NCBI RefSeq assembly: GCF_001424755.1
Contig: NZ_LMRF01000004.1
Span: 140,557 to 204,556 of the forward strand
DNA length: 64,000 nucleotides
Direction: 5' to 3'
Origin: Marmoricola sp. Leaf446
GTDB taxonomy: Bacteria; Actinomycetota; Actinomycetes; Propionibacteriales; Nocardioidaceae
Every line of letters starts with the position of its first letter. The first letter of the stretch is position 1. A model generated the notes under the pieces. It ran no database searches, had not been told where the DNA came from, and saw only the letters and a program-made list of their open reading frames with translations. Made by a program: the position numbers and the translations under genes. Shown piece after piece: positions 28,813 to 37,158 of the stretch.

Positions 28813-30449
28813 ACGCACCGACGACCATCACACCCATCGGGGTGTCGGTCCGCCAGGACGCCCGGATCGCCGCGGTGGTCGCGCTGCTGTCCGGCGTCCT
28901 CACCGTGGCGTGGTTCGCCCGGGCCCTGGGCACGGCCGACCCGCTCGACTGGGTCTGGTGCCTGGTGCCGGCCGCGGTCGGCCTGCTCCAGCTCCTGGTG
29001 GTGCGCGACGCGCGCTCGCCGCTGCTGGTCGCCGACGAGCTCGGTGTCCGCGTGCGTCGCGGCGTCACCTGGCACGGCGTGCAGTGGGAGGCGGTCGACC
29101 GCGTCGAGGTGCGCTCGGGCGGTCGCTGGCTCTCCGACGGCCGGCTGGTGGTCCACCCCCGGGTGCGTCCCGCCGACCCGTTCTCGCCCACCGACACCGA
29201 CGACGCCGCCGTCGAGCCGGTCGCCCTCCGTGCGCTGTCGGTGCCGCTGGGCCCGACCACCCGCATCGACTACGACGGCCTCACAGGTGACCTGGTCGCC
29301 GACCTCGACTCGCTCGGCCAGGGCCAGGTGCCCGTGCTGGTGCTGACCCGGCCGGTGCGGGAGGCACGCGCCGCCGCCGCCGCCGAGCAGGAGCCCGAGG
29401 TGCCCGCCGAGGAGCCCGCGGAGGTGTCCGGGCGGGAGCCTGCTGCTGTCGTCGAGGAGCCCGCGGCCGCGGTCGAGCAGCCGGCGGCCGAGGTCGAGCC
29501 CGAGGTCGAGGAGGGCGTGGCGGCGTACGAGCCGGTCGACCCCACCCGCGTGCCCCGCGCGGCCACGCGCGCCGAGGTGCGTCGCGAGTCCGTACGCCGG
29601 CTGCCCGACCCGCCCACCGTGCCGGCCCAACGCTCGCCCGACGGGCCCGTCCTGGTGGCCCGCATCGACGACGCCCCGAGCCGTGAGGGCGCCGCCGGGT
29701 GGGGCGAGGACCAGCCGCACCCCGTGGCCGAGCCGGTCATCGGCCCGCTCGTCGCCGCGGCCCGCCACCGCGCCCGGCTCAGCATCGACACGCTGAGCGA
29801 GCGCACCCGGATCCGGCCGCACGTGCTGGAGTGCATCGAGGTCGACGACTTCGAGGCGTGCGGCGGGGACTTCTACGCCCGCGGCCACCTGCGCACCCTC
29901 GCCCGCGTCTTCGGTCTCGACCCGGCCGAGCTGGTGGGGCTCTACGACCACCACTACGCCACCGCCGAGATCGAGGCGCGCCAGGTCTTCGAGGCCGAGC
30001 TCGCCACCGGCATCGGTGGCGGCGTGCGGACCGCCTCCTCGGGCCCGCGCTGGAGCCTGCTGGCCGCCAGCGTGCTGGCGCTGGTCGGGATCTGGGGCGT
30101 GGCGCGGGTGTTCAACGACACGCCGCAGGAGCTGGTGAGCCCCGCCCCCGACGTCGTCGACGTGGCCGGGCTGGCCAGCGGCGAGGACACCGAGGCGGCG
30201 CCCCAGTCGACCCTGGCCGCGCTGTCGCTGACCGCCCGGGGCGCCTCGCCCCAGGTGGTGGTGCGCGACCGCGACGGCAAGATCCTGCTGGCCTCGCGGC
30301 TGGCCGACGGGGCGCAGCAGCAGGTCATCGGCCTGGCGCCCTTCGACGTCACCTCCAGCAACGGCGCCGCGGTGACGGTGACCTACCTGGGCAAGAAGCG
30401 CGGCACCGTCGGCGAGGGCGAGCAGCCCGACAACCGCCAGTTCGGCTGA
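28809..30449 (+). CDS. RodZ-like membrane protein with an added N-terminal membrane/PH-like module
   Basis: A 546-residue protein with an unusual layout. Two membrane helices (about 18-62) and a PH-like strand region (about 75-125) come first. A long Glu/Pro/Ala-rich linker (180-300) follows, then a HTH_25 domain (about 310-375, [19 protein letters not shown] and [18 protein letters not shown]). It ends with a membrane helix (about 414-435) and a RodZ C-terminal-type (DUF4115) beta domain. The HTH-TM-DUF4115 half is the RodZ pattern, which links membrane and cytoskeleton during cell shape control. It overlaps the ftsK stop, placing it in a division/envelope unit. Confidence 0.75.
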   Translation: MNAPTTITPIGVSVRQDARIAAVVALLSGVLTVAWFARALGTADPLDWVWCLVPAAVGLLQLLVVRDARSPLLVADELGVRVRRGVTWHGVQWEAVDRVEVRSGGRWLSDGRLVVHPRVRPADPFSPTDTDDAAVEPVALRALSVPLGPTTRIDYDGLTGDLVADLDSLGQGQVPVLVLTRPVREARAAAAAEQEPEVPAEEPAEVSGREPAAVVEEPAAAVEQPAAEVEPEVEEGVAAYEPVDPTRVPRAATRAEVRRESVRRLPDPPTVPAQRSPDGPVLVARIDDAPSREGAAGWGEDQPHPVAEPVIGPLVAAARHRARLSIDTLSERTRIRPHVLECIEVDDFEACGGDFYARGHLRTLARVFGLDPAELVGLYDHHYATAEIEARQVFEAELATGIGGGVRTASSGPRWSLLAASVLALVGIWGVARVFNDTPQELVSPAPDVVDVAGLASGEDTEAAPQSTLAALSLTARGASPQVVVRDRDGKILLASRLADGAQQQVIGLAPFDVTSSNGAAVTVTYLGKKRGTVGEGEQPDNRQFG

Positions 30450-30471
30450 GCCCGCGACCTCGTCGCCCGAT

Positions 30472-30501
30472 GGCCGTCCTCCCCGTCCGGGGTGGGCGGC
30501 C
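30472..30501 (+). terminator. Terminator after the RodZ-like gene
   Basis: GGCCGTCCTCCCC pairs with GGGGTGGGCGGCC over 13 positions with one mismatch and one wobble around a GTCC loop. Confidence 0.7.
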
Positions 30502-30567
30502 ACGGTCGCGTCGGGGGGACGGCGTGTGTGGCCGGGGCGCGATCGTCCGTCATACTCGACGAGGCCC

Positions 30568-32013
30568 ATGACTACCTCTGACACCGCCTCCGCGCCCACC
30601 GTCCGCCACGCCGCCCCCACGACCGTCGCGATGGTGACGCTGGGGTGCGCCCGCAACGAGGTCGACTCCGAGGAGCTCGCCGGACGGCTCGAGGCCGGCG
30701 GTTTCGTGCTCGTCGAGGACCCCGAGCAGGCCGAGACGGTGGTGGTCAACACCTGCGGCTTCGTCGAGGCGGCCAAGAAGGACTCCGTCGACACCCTCCT
30801 GGCCGCGGCCGACCTCAAGGGCGGCGGGGCCACGCAGGCGGTCGTGGCCGTGGGGTGCCTCGCCGAGCGCTACGGCGCCGACCTCGCCACCTCGCTGCCC
30901 GAGGCCGACGCGGTGCTGGGCTTCGACGACTACCCCGACATCGCCTCCCGGCTGCGCGGCATCCTCGCCGGGGAGCAGCAGCACCCGCACACGCCGTCGG
31001 ACCGCCGCAAGCTGCTGCCGATCTCGCCGGCCGAGCGCGCCGACGCGCCGGCCTACCAGCCCGGCCACGGCGAGCGGCGGCGCCTCGACAGCGGTCCGAT
31101 GGCTCCGCTCAAGCTGGCCTCGGGCTGCGACCGACGGTGCACCTTCTGCGCGATCCCGGCCTTCCGCGGCTCGTTCGTCTCGCGCCGGCCCTCCGACGTG
31201 CTCGCCGAGGCGCGGTGGCTGGCCGAGCAGGGGGCGCGCGAGCTGTTCCTGGTGAGCGAGAACTCCACGTCGTACGGCAAGGACCTCGGCGACCTCCGGC
31301 TGCTCGAGACGATCCTGCCCGAGCTGGCCGCGGTCGAGGGCGTCGAGCGGGTGCGGGTCTCCTACCTGCAGCCCGCCGAGACCCGGCCCGGTCTGGTGCA
31401 GGCGATCGCCGGCACCCCGGGCGTCGCGGCCTACTACGACCTGTCCTTCCAGCACGCGTCCAACCCGGTGCTGCGACGGATGCGTCGCTTCGGCGACAGC
31501 GGGTCCTTCCTGGGGCTGCTCGAACAGGCGCGCGCGCTGGCCCCGCAGGCCGGGGCCCGCTCCAACTTCATCGTGGGCTTCCCGGGCGAGACCGAGCACG
31601 ACTTCGAGGTTCTCTGCGACTTCCTGTCCCGGGCGCGCCTGGACGCCATCGGCGTCTTCGGCTACTCCGACGAGGACGGCACCGAGGCCGAGGGCTTCAC
31701 CGACAAGCTCGACGAGGACGTGATCGCCGAGCGCGTCGAGCACCTGACCGCGCTGGCCGAGGAGCTCACTGCGCAGCGCGCCGAGGAGCGCGTCGGCGAG
31801 GACGTGCTGGTGCTGGTGGAGTCGGTCGACGACGAGGAGGTCGAGGGCCGTGCCGCGCACCAGGGCCCCGAGGTCGACGGCAGCACCCTGCTGAGCGGCG
31901 ACCTCGCCGGGATCGTGGTCGGTGACGTGATCCGGGCACGCGTCGTCGCCACCGACGGCGTCGACCTCGTGGCGGAGGTCGCGGGCCGAGCGGCGGGGGA
32001 GGCGGGTCGATGA
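30568..32013 (+). CDS. rimO: Ribosomal protein S12 methylthiotransferase RimO
   Basis: A 481-residue radical SAM enzyme that adds a methylthio group to the conserved Asp of S12. The N-terminal MTTase cysteines are in [16 protein letters not shown] and VGCLAER. The radical-SAM cluster is Cys187, Cys191 and Cys194 in [18 protein letters not shown] domain ends the protein. It is RimO rather than MiaB because [11 protein letters not shown] and the DSVDTLL helix match RimO, and the neighbouring pgsA is its usual partner. The ATG at 30568 is used; CATACT 11 nt upstream is a possible -10. Confidence 0.9.
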   Translation: MTTSDTASAPTVRHAAPTTVAMVTLGCARNEVDSEELAGRLEAGGFVLVEDPEQAETVVVNTCGFVEAAKKDSVDTLLAAADLKGGGATQAVVAVGCLAERYGADLATSLPEADAVLGFDDYPDIASRLRGILAGEQQHPHTPSDRRKLLPISPAERADAPAYQPGHGERRRLDSGPMAPLKLASGCDRRCTFCAIPAFRGSFVSRRPSDVLAEARWLAEQGARELFLVSENSTSYGKDLGDLRLLETILPELAAVEGVERVRVSYLQPAETRPGLVQAIAGTPGVAAYYDLSFQHASNPVLRRMRRFGDSGSFLGLLEQARALAPQAGARSNFIVGFPGETEHDFEVLCDFLSRARLDAIGVFGYSDEDGTEAEGFTDKLDEDVIAERVEHLTALAEELTAQRAEERVGEDVLVLVESVDDEEVEGRAAHQGPEVDGSTLLSGDLAGIVVGDVIRARVVATDGVDLVAEVAGRAAGEAGR

Positions 32014-32651
32014 CCGACAGCGGACGCACCGTGAGCAACTGGAACGTCCCCAACGCGTTGACCACACTGCGCATCGTGATGGTGCCGTTCTTCGGCTGGG
32101 CGCTGCTGCACGACGGCGGTCAGGACCTCACCTGGCGCTGGGTCGCCTGGGCCCTGTTCGCGGTGGCCATGCTGACCGACAAGATCGACGGCGACCTCGC
32201 CCGCAAGCACGACCTGGTCACCGACTTCGGCAAGATCGCGGACCCGATCGCCGACAAGGCGATGACCGGCATGGCCTTCATCGGCCTGGCGATCATCGCC
32301 GACTTCATGCCGGCCTGGCTGTGGTGGACCATCACGGTCGTGGTGCTGGTGCGCGAGTGGGGGGTGACCGCGGCGCGGCTCTCGGTGGCCCGCGAGGTCG
32401 TGATGCCGGCCAAGCAGAGCGGCAAGGTCAAGACCACGATGCAGGTGGTGGCGCTGGGTGGCTTCGTGGCGCCGTTCGGCCTGCTCGAGGGCGGCCTGGC
32501 CACGGTCGGCGACGCGCTGTGGTGGCTCTCGGCCGTGGCGCTGCTGGTCGCCGTGGTGCTCACCCTCACCTCCGGGTGGGAGTTCGCGCGCGACGTCGTG
32601 CGGCACCGGGCGGGACGCCCGACCAGCGCGGAGCGCCAGACCCAGGACTGA
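32010..32651 (+). CDS. pgsA: CDP-alcohol phosphatidyltransferase (phosphatidylglycerophosphate synthase)
   Basis: A 213-residue integral membrane enzyme that transfers phosphatidyl from CDP-diacylglycerol to glycerol-3-phosphate, the first step to phosphatidylglycerol and cardiolipin. The full D-x2-DG-x2-AR-x8-G-x3-D-x3-D motif is in [18 protein letters not shown] followed by KIADPIAD (about residues 51-76). About five membrane helices are present. The ATG overlaps the rimO stop. In Streptomyces and mycobacteria this gene is followed by cinA/clgR and recA or the 35-kDa antigen gene; here the convergent CGNR gene comes next. Confidence 0.92.
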   Translation: MTDSGRTVSNWNVPNALTTLRIVMVPFFGWALLHDGGQDLTWRWVAWALFAVAMLTDKIDGDLARKHDLVTDFGKIADPIADKAMTGMAFIGLAIIADFMPAWLWWTITVVVLVREWGVTAARLSVAREVVMPAKQSGKVKTTMQVVALGGFVAPFGLLEGGLATVGDALWWLSAVALLVAVVLTLTSGWEFARDVVRHRAGRPTSAERQTQD

Positions 32652-32657
32652 TCCCGG

Positions 32658-33209
32658 CTAGGGGTCCGAGCGCTGGCGGTCGCGGTAGGCCCGGACGTTC
32701 TCCCGGTTGCCGCAGCCGCCCTCGCAGAAGCGGCGCGACCGGTTGCGGGACAGGTCCACCACGACGTCCTCACAGTCGTCGGCCGCACAGGTCTTGAGGC
32801 GGTCCAGCTCGCCCGAGCGGACCACGTCGATCATCGCCATCGCCGCCTCGACGGCCATCCGCTGGTCGAGCGGGGCGTGCTGCGGGACGGCGTGGACGTG
32901 CCAGCCGAGCCCGTCGTGGTCGACCAGCTGGGGCAGCGCGCGGGCCTCGACGAGGATCTCGTTGATCCGGGCGACCAGGGACTGCTCGTCGAGGTGCCAG
33001 AGCCGGCGCAGCGAGGGCCGCAGCGCCCGGACGGCGTCGAGCTCACCGGCGTCGCCCAGCCGTACGCCGTACCAGCCCTGGTCGTCGAGGAAGCGCGCGA
33101 GGTCGTCGCGGGTCTGCAGGGTGTCCTCGCCCGACCCGCCCTCGGGGTCGGTGTTGACCAGCGCGGCCGCCGCGGCCAGCGCCATCTGGGTGTCATGGGC
33201 GAAAGTCAT
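32658..33209 (-). CDS. CGNR zinc-finger putative regulator
   Basis: A 183-residue protein of the CGNR (ABATE plus zinc finger) family. The N-terminal two thirds form the helical ABATE-like stress domain. The C-terminus has the zinc finger CAADDCEDVVVD followed by RRFCEGGCGNRENVRAYR (about residues 140-177), with the C-G-N-R signature. Members are presumed transcription regulators but few have been studied. AGGAGTCAAC forms the ribosome site. It diverges from a DMT-type exporter over 77 bp, so control of that exporter is plausible. Confidence 0.85.
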   Translation of the reverse strand: MTFAHDTQMALAAAAALVNTDPEGGSGEDTLQTRDDLARFLDDQGWYGVRLGDAGELDAVRALRPSLRRLWHLDEQSLVARINEILVEARALPQLVDHDGLGWHVHAVPQHAPLDQRMAVEAAMAMIDVVRSGELDRLKTCAADDCEDVVVDLSRNRSRRFCEGGCGNRENVRAYRDRQRSDP

Positions 33210-33210
33210 G

Positions 33211-33270
33211 TTGACTCCTGACGTCTCGTCTTCCTAGAGTAACTGGTGTCCGACACTTTGACTCCTGACG
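33211..33270. promoter_or_regulatory. Divergent control region with a 13-bp direct repeat
   Basis: TTGACTCCTGACG occurs at 33211-33223 and 33258-33270, 47 bp apart, in the gap between the CGNR gene and the exporter gene. A near-palindromic TGTCCGACA lies next to the second copy, and TAGAGT (33235-33240) is a possible -10 for the exporter. The left copy overlaps the CGNR ribosome site, so part of the repeat could be coincidence. Confidence 0.4.
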
Positions 33271-33286
33271 ACGCGAGAGGCACCCC

Positions 33287-34294
33287 GTGGCGCTCCCCGA
33301 GACCCTGCCCCACGCGAGCGAGGCCGCCCGACCGGTGGGGCGCGGCCGTGGCCTGGCCGGCGGCGGACTGCTGGTGGCGCTGGTCTCGGCCGCCACCTTC
33401 GGCACGTCGGGCCCGTTCGCCAAGTCGCTGCTCGAGACCGGCTGGACCCCCGGGTCGACGGTCTTCCTGCGCATCGCCGGGGCCGCGCTGCTGCTCCTGG
33501 TGCCCACCGTGCGGGCGCTGTCGGGCCGCTGGCACCTGCTGCGCGGGTCCTGGCGGCAGGTCCTGGTGTACGGCGCGATGGCCGTCGCGCTGCCGCAGCT
33601 GGCCTTCTTCTACGCCGTGGACACGCTCTCGGTCGGCGTCGCGCTGCTGCTGGAGTACCTCGGTCTCGTCCTGGTCGTCGCCTGGCAGGCCCTCGTCCGC
33701 CGACGCTGGCCCGCGCTGCCGACCCTGGCCGGCGTCGTGCTGGCCGTCGGCGGCCTGACCCTGGTGCTCGACCTGCCCTCGCTGCTGCGGGGCGGCGAGG
33801 TCCAGATCAGCGGGATCGGTGTCGCCTGGGGCCTGCTCGCGGCGCTCGGACTGGCGTCGTACTTCGTGATGTCGGGGGTCTCCCACGACGACGCGCTGCC
33901 GCCGCTGGCCCTGGCCGGCTCGGGCCTGGTGGTCGCCTCGGTGGGCTTCGGCGTGCTCGGCCTGCTGGGCGTGCTGCCGATGACCTTCCGCACCGACGAC
34001 GTCGAGCTGGCCGGGGCGGTGCTGCCCTGGTGGGTCCCGGTCCTCGAGCTGGGAGCCGTCGCCGCCGCCACGGCGTACGTCACCGGGATCGTGGCCGCCC
34101 GTCTGCTGGGGGCCAAGGTCGCGTCCTTCGTGGGCCTGTCCGAGGTGCTCTTCGCGGTGCTCTTCGCGTGGCTGCTGCTCGGCCAGCTGCCCGGCCTGGT
34201 GCAGCTCGCCGGCGGGCTGCTCATCCTCGCCGGCGTGGTCGTGGTGCGGCTGGAGGAGCCCGACGCTCCGGCGGCCGGGGTGGCCGCGGGCTAG
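33287..34294 (+). CDS. EamA/DMT family transporter
   Basis: A 335-residue inner-membrane protein with about ten hydrophobic segments in two EamA repeats. Repeat one begins ALVSAATFGTSGPFAKSLLE and repeat two begins GVAWGLLAALGLASYFVMSG, each ending in the hydrophobic AxVxGxxVLL-type helix. DMT members export metabolites such as amino acids; the cargo here is unknown. The GTG start follows GAGAGG. A predicted regulator diverges from it. Confidence 0.85.
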   Translation: MALPETLPHASEAARPVGRGRGLAGGGLLVALVSAATFGTSGPFAKSLLETGWTPGSTVFLRIAGAALLLLVPTVRALSGRWHLLRGSWRQVLVYGAMAVALPQLAFFYAVDTLSVGVALLLEYLGLVLVVAWQALVRRRWPALPTLAGVVLAVGGLTLVLDLPSLLRGGEVQISGIGVAWGLLAALGLASYFVMSGVSHDDALPPLALAGSGLVVASVGFGVLGLLGVLPMTFRTDDVELAGAVLPWWVPVLELGAVAAATAYVTGIVAARLLGAKVASFVGLSEVLFAVLFAWLLLGQLPGLVQLAGGLLILAGVVVVRLEEPDAPAAGVAAG

Positions 34295-34297
34295 CGT
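34292..34297 (+). promoter_or_regulatory. -10 hexamer TAGCGT (leaderless type)
   Basis: TAGCGT ends 7 nt before the ATG of the coiled-coil gene and directly follows the exporter gene. Confidence 0.45.
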
Positions 34298-34304
34298 GCT
34301 GCCC

Positions 34305-35234
34305 ATGGCACGCACCGACGAGCCCGAGGCAGCCACGACCGCGGCTCTCGCCGCCGTCGCCGACGACCTCTACGCCGGGCCGGTCGAGCAGTTCGTGCCG
34401 CAGCGCGACGCCGCGGTGCGCGCGGCCAAGCAGGACGGCGACCCGGGCCTGGCCCGGGACGTGGGTCGGCTGCGCAAGCCGTCGGTGGCGGCCTGGGCGG
34501 TCAACCTGCTGGTGCGGGTGGAGGCGGAGCAGATCGACCAGGTGCTTGCCGTCGCGGCCTCCCTGCGCAGCGCCGCGGAGGCTCTGGACGGTGACGAGCT
34601 GCGCGCGCTCACCCGGCAGCGCCGCCAGCTCACCGCGGCGCTGGCCACCACGGCCCGCAGCCGCGCCCGCGACGAGGGGACGCGCCTCTCCGAGGCGGTG
34701 GTCGAGCAGGTCGAGGACGTGCTGACCGCCGCGATGCTGGACCCGGTGGCCGCCGAGGTCGTGCTGACGGGCCGGCTGGTCCGTTCGTTCACCTCCACGG
34801 GCGTCTCGGACCTCGACGTGGCCGCGGTCGTCGCGGTCCCCGAGGCGCTCGGGATGCGGGCCACGCCGCGCGCGCCGGGCGAGGACGGTGAGCCCACGCC
34901 CCCCACCCTCACCCTCGTGCCCGACGACGGGCGGGCGCGCCGCGAGGCGGAGGAGGCGCTGGAGCAGGCGACCGAGGAGCTGGACGCGGCCCGTGCCGAG
35001 CACGAGGAGGTCGCGACGTCCGTCTCCCGCCTCGACGCGCGCCGGCTGCAGCTGCAGGGCGAGGCCGAGGAGCTGCGCCGCCGGCTCGCGGAGCTCGAGG
35101 ACCAGGTCGACCGCTGCGACGAGGAGCACGAGGAGGCGCAGGACGCGCTCGACGACGCCCGGGCCGTGCTCGACGAGGCCGTGCGCGAGCAGGAGCGGGC
35201 CCGCGCCGCGCTGGACGACCTCGGCCCGGCCTGA
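34305..35234 (+). CDS. Coiled-coil protein of unknown function
   Basis: A 309-residue soluble protein that I recognise only as a conserved actinobacterial hypothetical. The N-terminal half is helical, with the phrases VPQRDAAVRAAKQDGD and LARDVGRLRKPSVAAWAVNLL. Residues about 205-305 form a long acidic coiled coil (ARREAEEALEQATEELDAAR, ELRRRLAELEDQVDRCDEEH). No catalytic motif is present. The ATG at 34305 is supported by the -10 spacing. The next gene has its own promoter of the same type. Confidence 0.75.
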   Translation: MARTDEPEAATTAALAAVADDLYAGPVEQFVPQRDAAVRAAKQDGDPGLARDVGRLRKPSVAAWAVNLLVRVEAEQIDQVLAVAASLRSAAEALDGDELRALTRQRRQLTAALATTARSRARDEGTRLSEAVVEQVEDVLTAAMLDPVAAEVVLTGRLVRSFTSTGVSDLDVAAVVAVPEALGMRATPRAPGEDGEPTPPTLTLVPDDGRARREAEEALEQATEELDAARAEHEEVATSVSRLDARRLQLQGEAEELRRRLAELEDQVDRCDEEHEEAQDALDDARAVLDEAVREQERARAALDDLGPA

Positions 35235-35277
35235 GCCCACGAGGCTGGCGGTCCTGGCGGCTGTCGGCGGCCGCGCC

Positions 35278-35283
35278 TAGCGT
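35278..35283 (+). promoter_or_regulatory. -10 hexamer TAGCGT (leaderless type)
   Basis: TAGCGT ends 7 nt before the ATG of the DinB-fold gene. Confidence 0.45.
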
Positions 35284-35290
35284 GCGGGAC

Positions 35291-35887
35291 ATGGCCGACC
35301 GCACCCTGGACCCCGCCCACCCCGACCACGCCGAGCTGCTGCTGGGCTACCTGCACCGCGCCCGCACCAACCTGCTCGGGGCGCTCGAGGGGCTCTCCGA
35401 CCACGACGTGCGCCGCCCGCTGACGCCGACCGGCACCAGCCTGCTCGGCCTGGTCAAGCACGTCGCGACCGTCGAGGCGGGCTACCTCGGCGGGTGCGTG
35501 GGGCGTCCGTTCCCCGAGGTGCTGCCCTGGGACACCGACGAGGGCTACGCCGAGGCCGCCGACATGTGGGCCACGGCCGAGGAGTCGCGCGCGGGCCTGC
35601 TCGGTCTCTACGGGCGCACCTCGGCCCACGGCGACGCGAGCGTGCGCGCGCTCGGGCTGGAGGCGCCCGCGACCGTGCCGTGGTGGCCTGAGGAGCGCCG
35701 CCGCACGACGGTCGGGTGGGTGCTGGTGCACCTGCTGGAGGAGACGGCGCAGCACGCCGGCCACGCCGACGTGCTGCGCGAGTCGGTCGACGGCCGGGGC
35801 GGCGCCGACCGGGACGAGCTCGGCGACGACGGCTGGTGGCAGGCCCACGTGGCCCGGGTGCAGGCCGCGGCCGACGCCCACCGGTGA
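35291..35887 (+). CDS. DinB/DUF664 fold protein
   Basis: A 198-residue four-helix-bundle protein of the DinB/YfiT superfamily, unrelated to DNA polymerase IV. The likely metal histidines are in LGLVKHVATVEAGYLG (helix 2) and VHLLEETAQHAGHADVLRE (helix 4). The opening YLHRARTNLLGALEGLSDHD matches DUF664. Characterised relatives are mycothiol- or bacillithiol-dependent transferases, which fits a mycothiol-making actinobacterium, but the substrate is unknown. Confidence 0.8.
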   Translation: MADRTLDPAHPDHAELLLGYLHRARTNLLGALEGLSDHDVRRPLTPTGTSLLGLVKHVATVEAGYLGGCVGRPFPEVLPWDTDEGYAEAADMWATAEESRAGLLGLYGRTSAHGDASVRALGLEAPATVPWWPEERRRTTVGWVLVHLLEETAQHAGHADVLRESVDGRGGADRDELGDDGWWQAHVARVQAAADAHR

Positions 35888-35981
35888 GCCGGCGGGCGAC
35901 GCGGCGCCCGGTGCCCTGGGTTTCCGTCCCCAGGTGTGGAACGATCCAACGCGGTCGACCCACCAGCCACGAGGAGAGCAG

Positions 35982-37010
35982 ATGCGCGTCGGAGTCCTGA
36001 CCGGAGGCGGGGACTGCCCCGGCCTCAACGCCGTGATCCGGGCGGTCGTCCGCAAGGGCGTCTCGGAGTACGGCTACGACTTCGTCGGCTTCCGCGACGG
36101 CTGGAAGGGCCCGCTCGAGGGCGTGACCACCGAGCTGGGCATCCCGCAGGTGCGCGGCATCCTGCCCCGGGGTGGCACCATCCTGGGCTCCTCGCGCACC
36201 AACCCGTTCAAGGTCGACGACGGCGTGGAGCGCATCAAGGCCAACCTCGCCGAGCTCGGGGTCGACGCGCTCGTCGCCATCGGCGGCGAGGACACCCTCG
36301 GCGTGGCGACCAAGCTGCACGACCTCGGCGTCAACGTGGTCGGCGTGCCCAAGACGATCGACAACGACCTCAACGCCACCGACTTCACCTTCGGGTTCGA
36401 CACCGCGGTCAACATCGCGATGGAGGCCATCGACCGGCTGCACACCACCGCCGAGTCGCACCACCGCGTGCTCGTGGTCGAGGTGATGGGTCGCCACGCC
36501 GGCTGGATTGCGCTGCACGCCGGTCTCGCGGGCGGCGCCAACGTGGTGCTGATCCCCGAGAAGCCGTTCGACATCGAGCAGGTCTGCGCGCTGGTCGAGC
36601 GCCGGTTCGAGGACCACTTCGCGCCGATCCTGGTCGTCTCCGAGGGCGCCGTGCCGGTCGAGGGCGGCGAGATGAGCCTGGTGTCGGGGGAGAAGGACGC
36701 CTTCGGGCACGTCCGCCTCGGCGGCATCGGTGACCGGTTGGCCAGCGAGATCGAGCACCGCACCGGCAAGGAGGCGCGCGCGGTCGTGCTCGGCCACGTC
36801 CAGCGTGGCGGCACGCCCACGGCGTTCGACCGGTGGCTGGCGACCCGCTTCGGGCTGCACGCCATCGACGCGGTCCACGACGGCGACTTCGGCACCATGA
36901 TGGCGCTGCGCGGCACCCACATCGAGCGGGTGCCGCTGATCGAGGGCACCGGCGAGCTCAAGCTCGTCGACCCCGCGGAGTACGCCGAGGCCGAGGTCTT
37001 CTTCGGCTGA
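35982..37010 (+). CDS. 6-phosphofructokinase, probably pyrophosphate-dependent
   Basis: A 342-residue group III-type phosphofructokinase catalysing fructose-6-phosphate to the 1,6-bisphosphate. The phosphoryl-donor site reads GGEDTLGVA where ATP enzymes have GGDGS, giving Asp at the E. coli 104 position. PKTIDNDL has Lys at position 124. Asp104 with Lys124 is the signature reported for PPi-dependent enzymes such as that of Amycolatopsis. Other motifs are GGGDCPGLNAVIR at the start, EVMGRHAGWIA and GHVQRGGTPTAFDR. The ATG at 35982 has GAGGAGA 5 nt upstream. A terminator follows, so it is monocistronic. Confidence 0.88.
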   Translation: MRVGVLTGGGDCPGLNAVIRAVVRKGVSEYGYDFVGFRDGWKGPLEGVTTELGIPQVRGILPRGGTILGSSRTNPFKVDDGVERIKANLAELGVDALVAIGGEDTLGVATKLHDLGVNVVGVPKTIDNDLNATDFTFGFDTAVNIAMEAIDRLHTTAESHHRVLVVEVMGRHAGWIALHAGLAGGANVVLIPEKPFDIEQVCALVERRFEDHFAPILVVSEGAVPVEGGEMSLVSGEKDAFGHVRLGGIGDRLASEIEHRTGKEARAVVLGHVQRGGTPTAFDRWLATRFGLHAIDAVHDGDFGTMMALRGTHIERVPLIEGTGELKLVDPAEYAEAEVFFG

Positions 37011-37015
37011 GCTCC

Positions 37016-37038
37016 CCGCCCGACGGGCCGTCGGGCGG
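37016..37038 (+). terminator. Terminator after the phosphofructokinase gene
   Basis: CCGCCCGACGG and CCGTCGGGCGG are complementary around a single G, giving a 9-bp stem with a small loop 5 nt after the stop. The rest of the 148-bp gap holds GTCAC/GTGAC repeats at 37049-37072 that may be regulatory. Confidence 0.75.
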
Positions 37039-37158
37039 CCGGGTCGCGTCACGGGCGTGTGACGGTCGCGTGACCTTGGCGCGTCGTACGCCGAATGGCT
37101 GGTCAGACCGCGTGTCGTGGTCCACGATGGCCGGAACCGCTCACGTCGGAGGTTCGTC

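Noticed and set aside
24115-28818. Very long open frame on the minus strand opposite the histidine kinase and ftsK genes
   Set aside because: Translation is low-complexity His/Asp/Gly/Val-rich sequence typical of antisense frames in high-GC genes; the plus strand carries clear domain families.
35291-35887. DinB-fold protein as part of the SOS response
   Set aside because: The name is shared by history only; the protein is a four-helix putative thiol-transferase and has no LexA box upstream.
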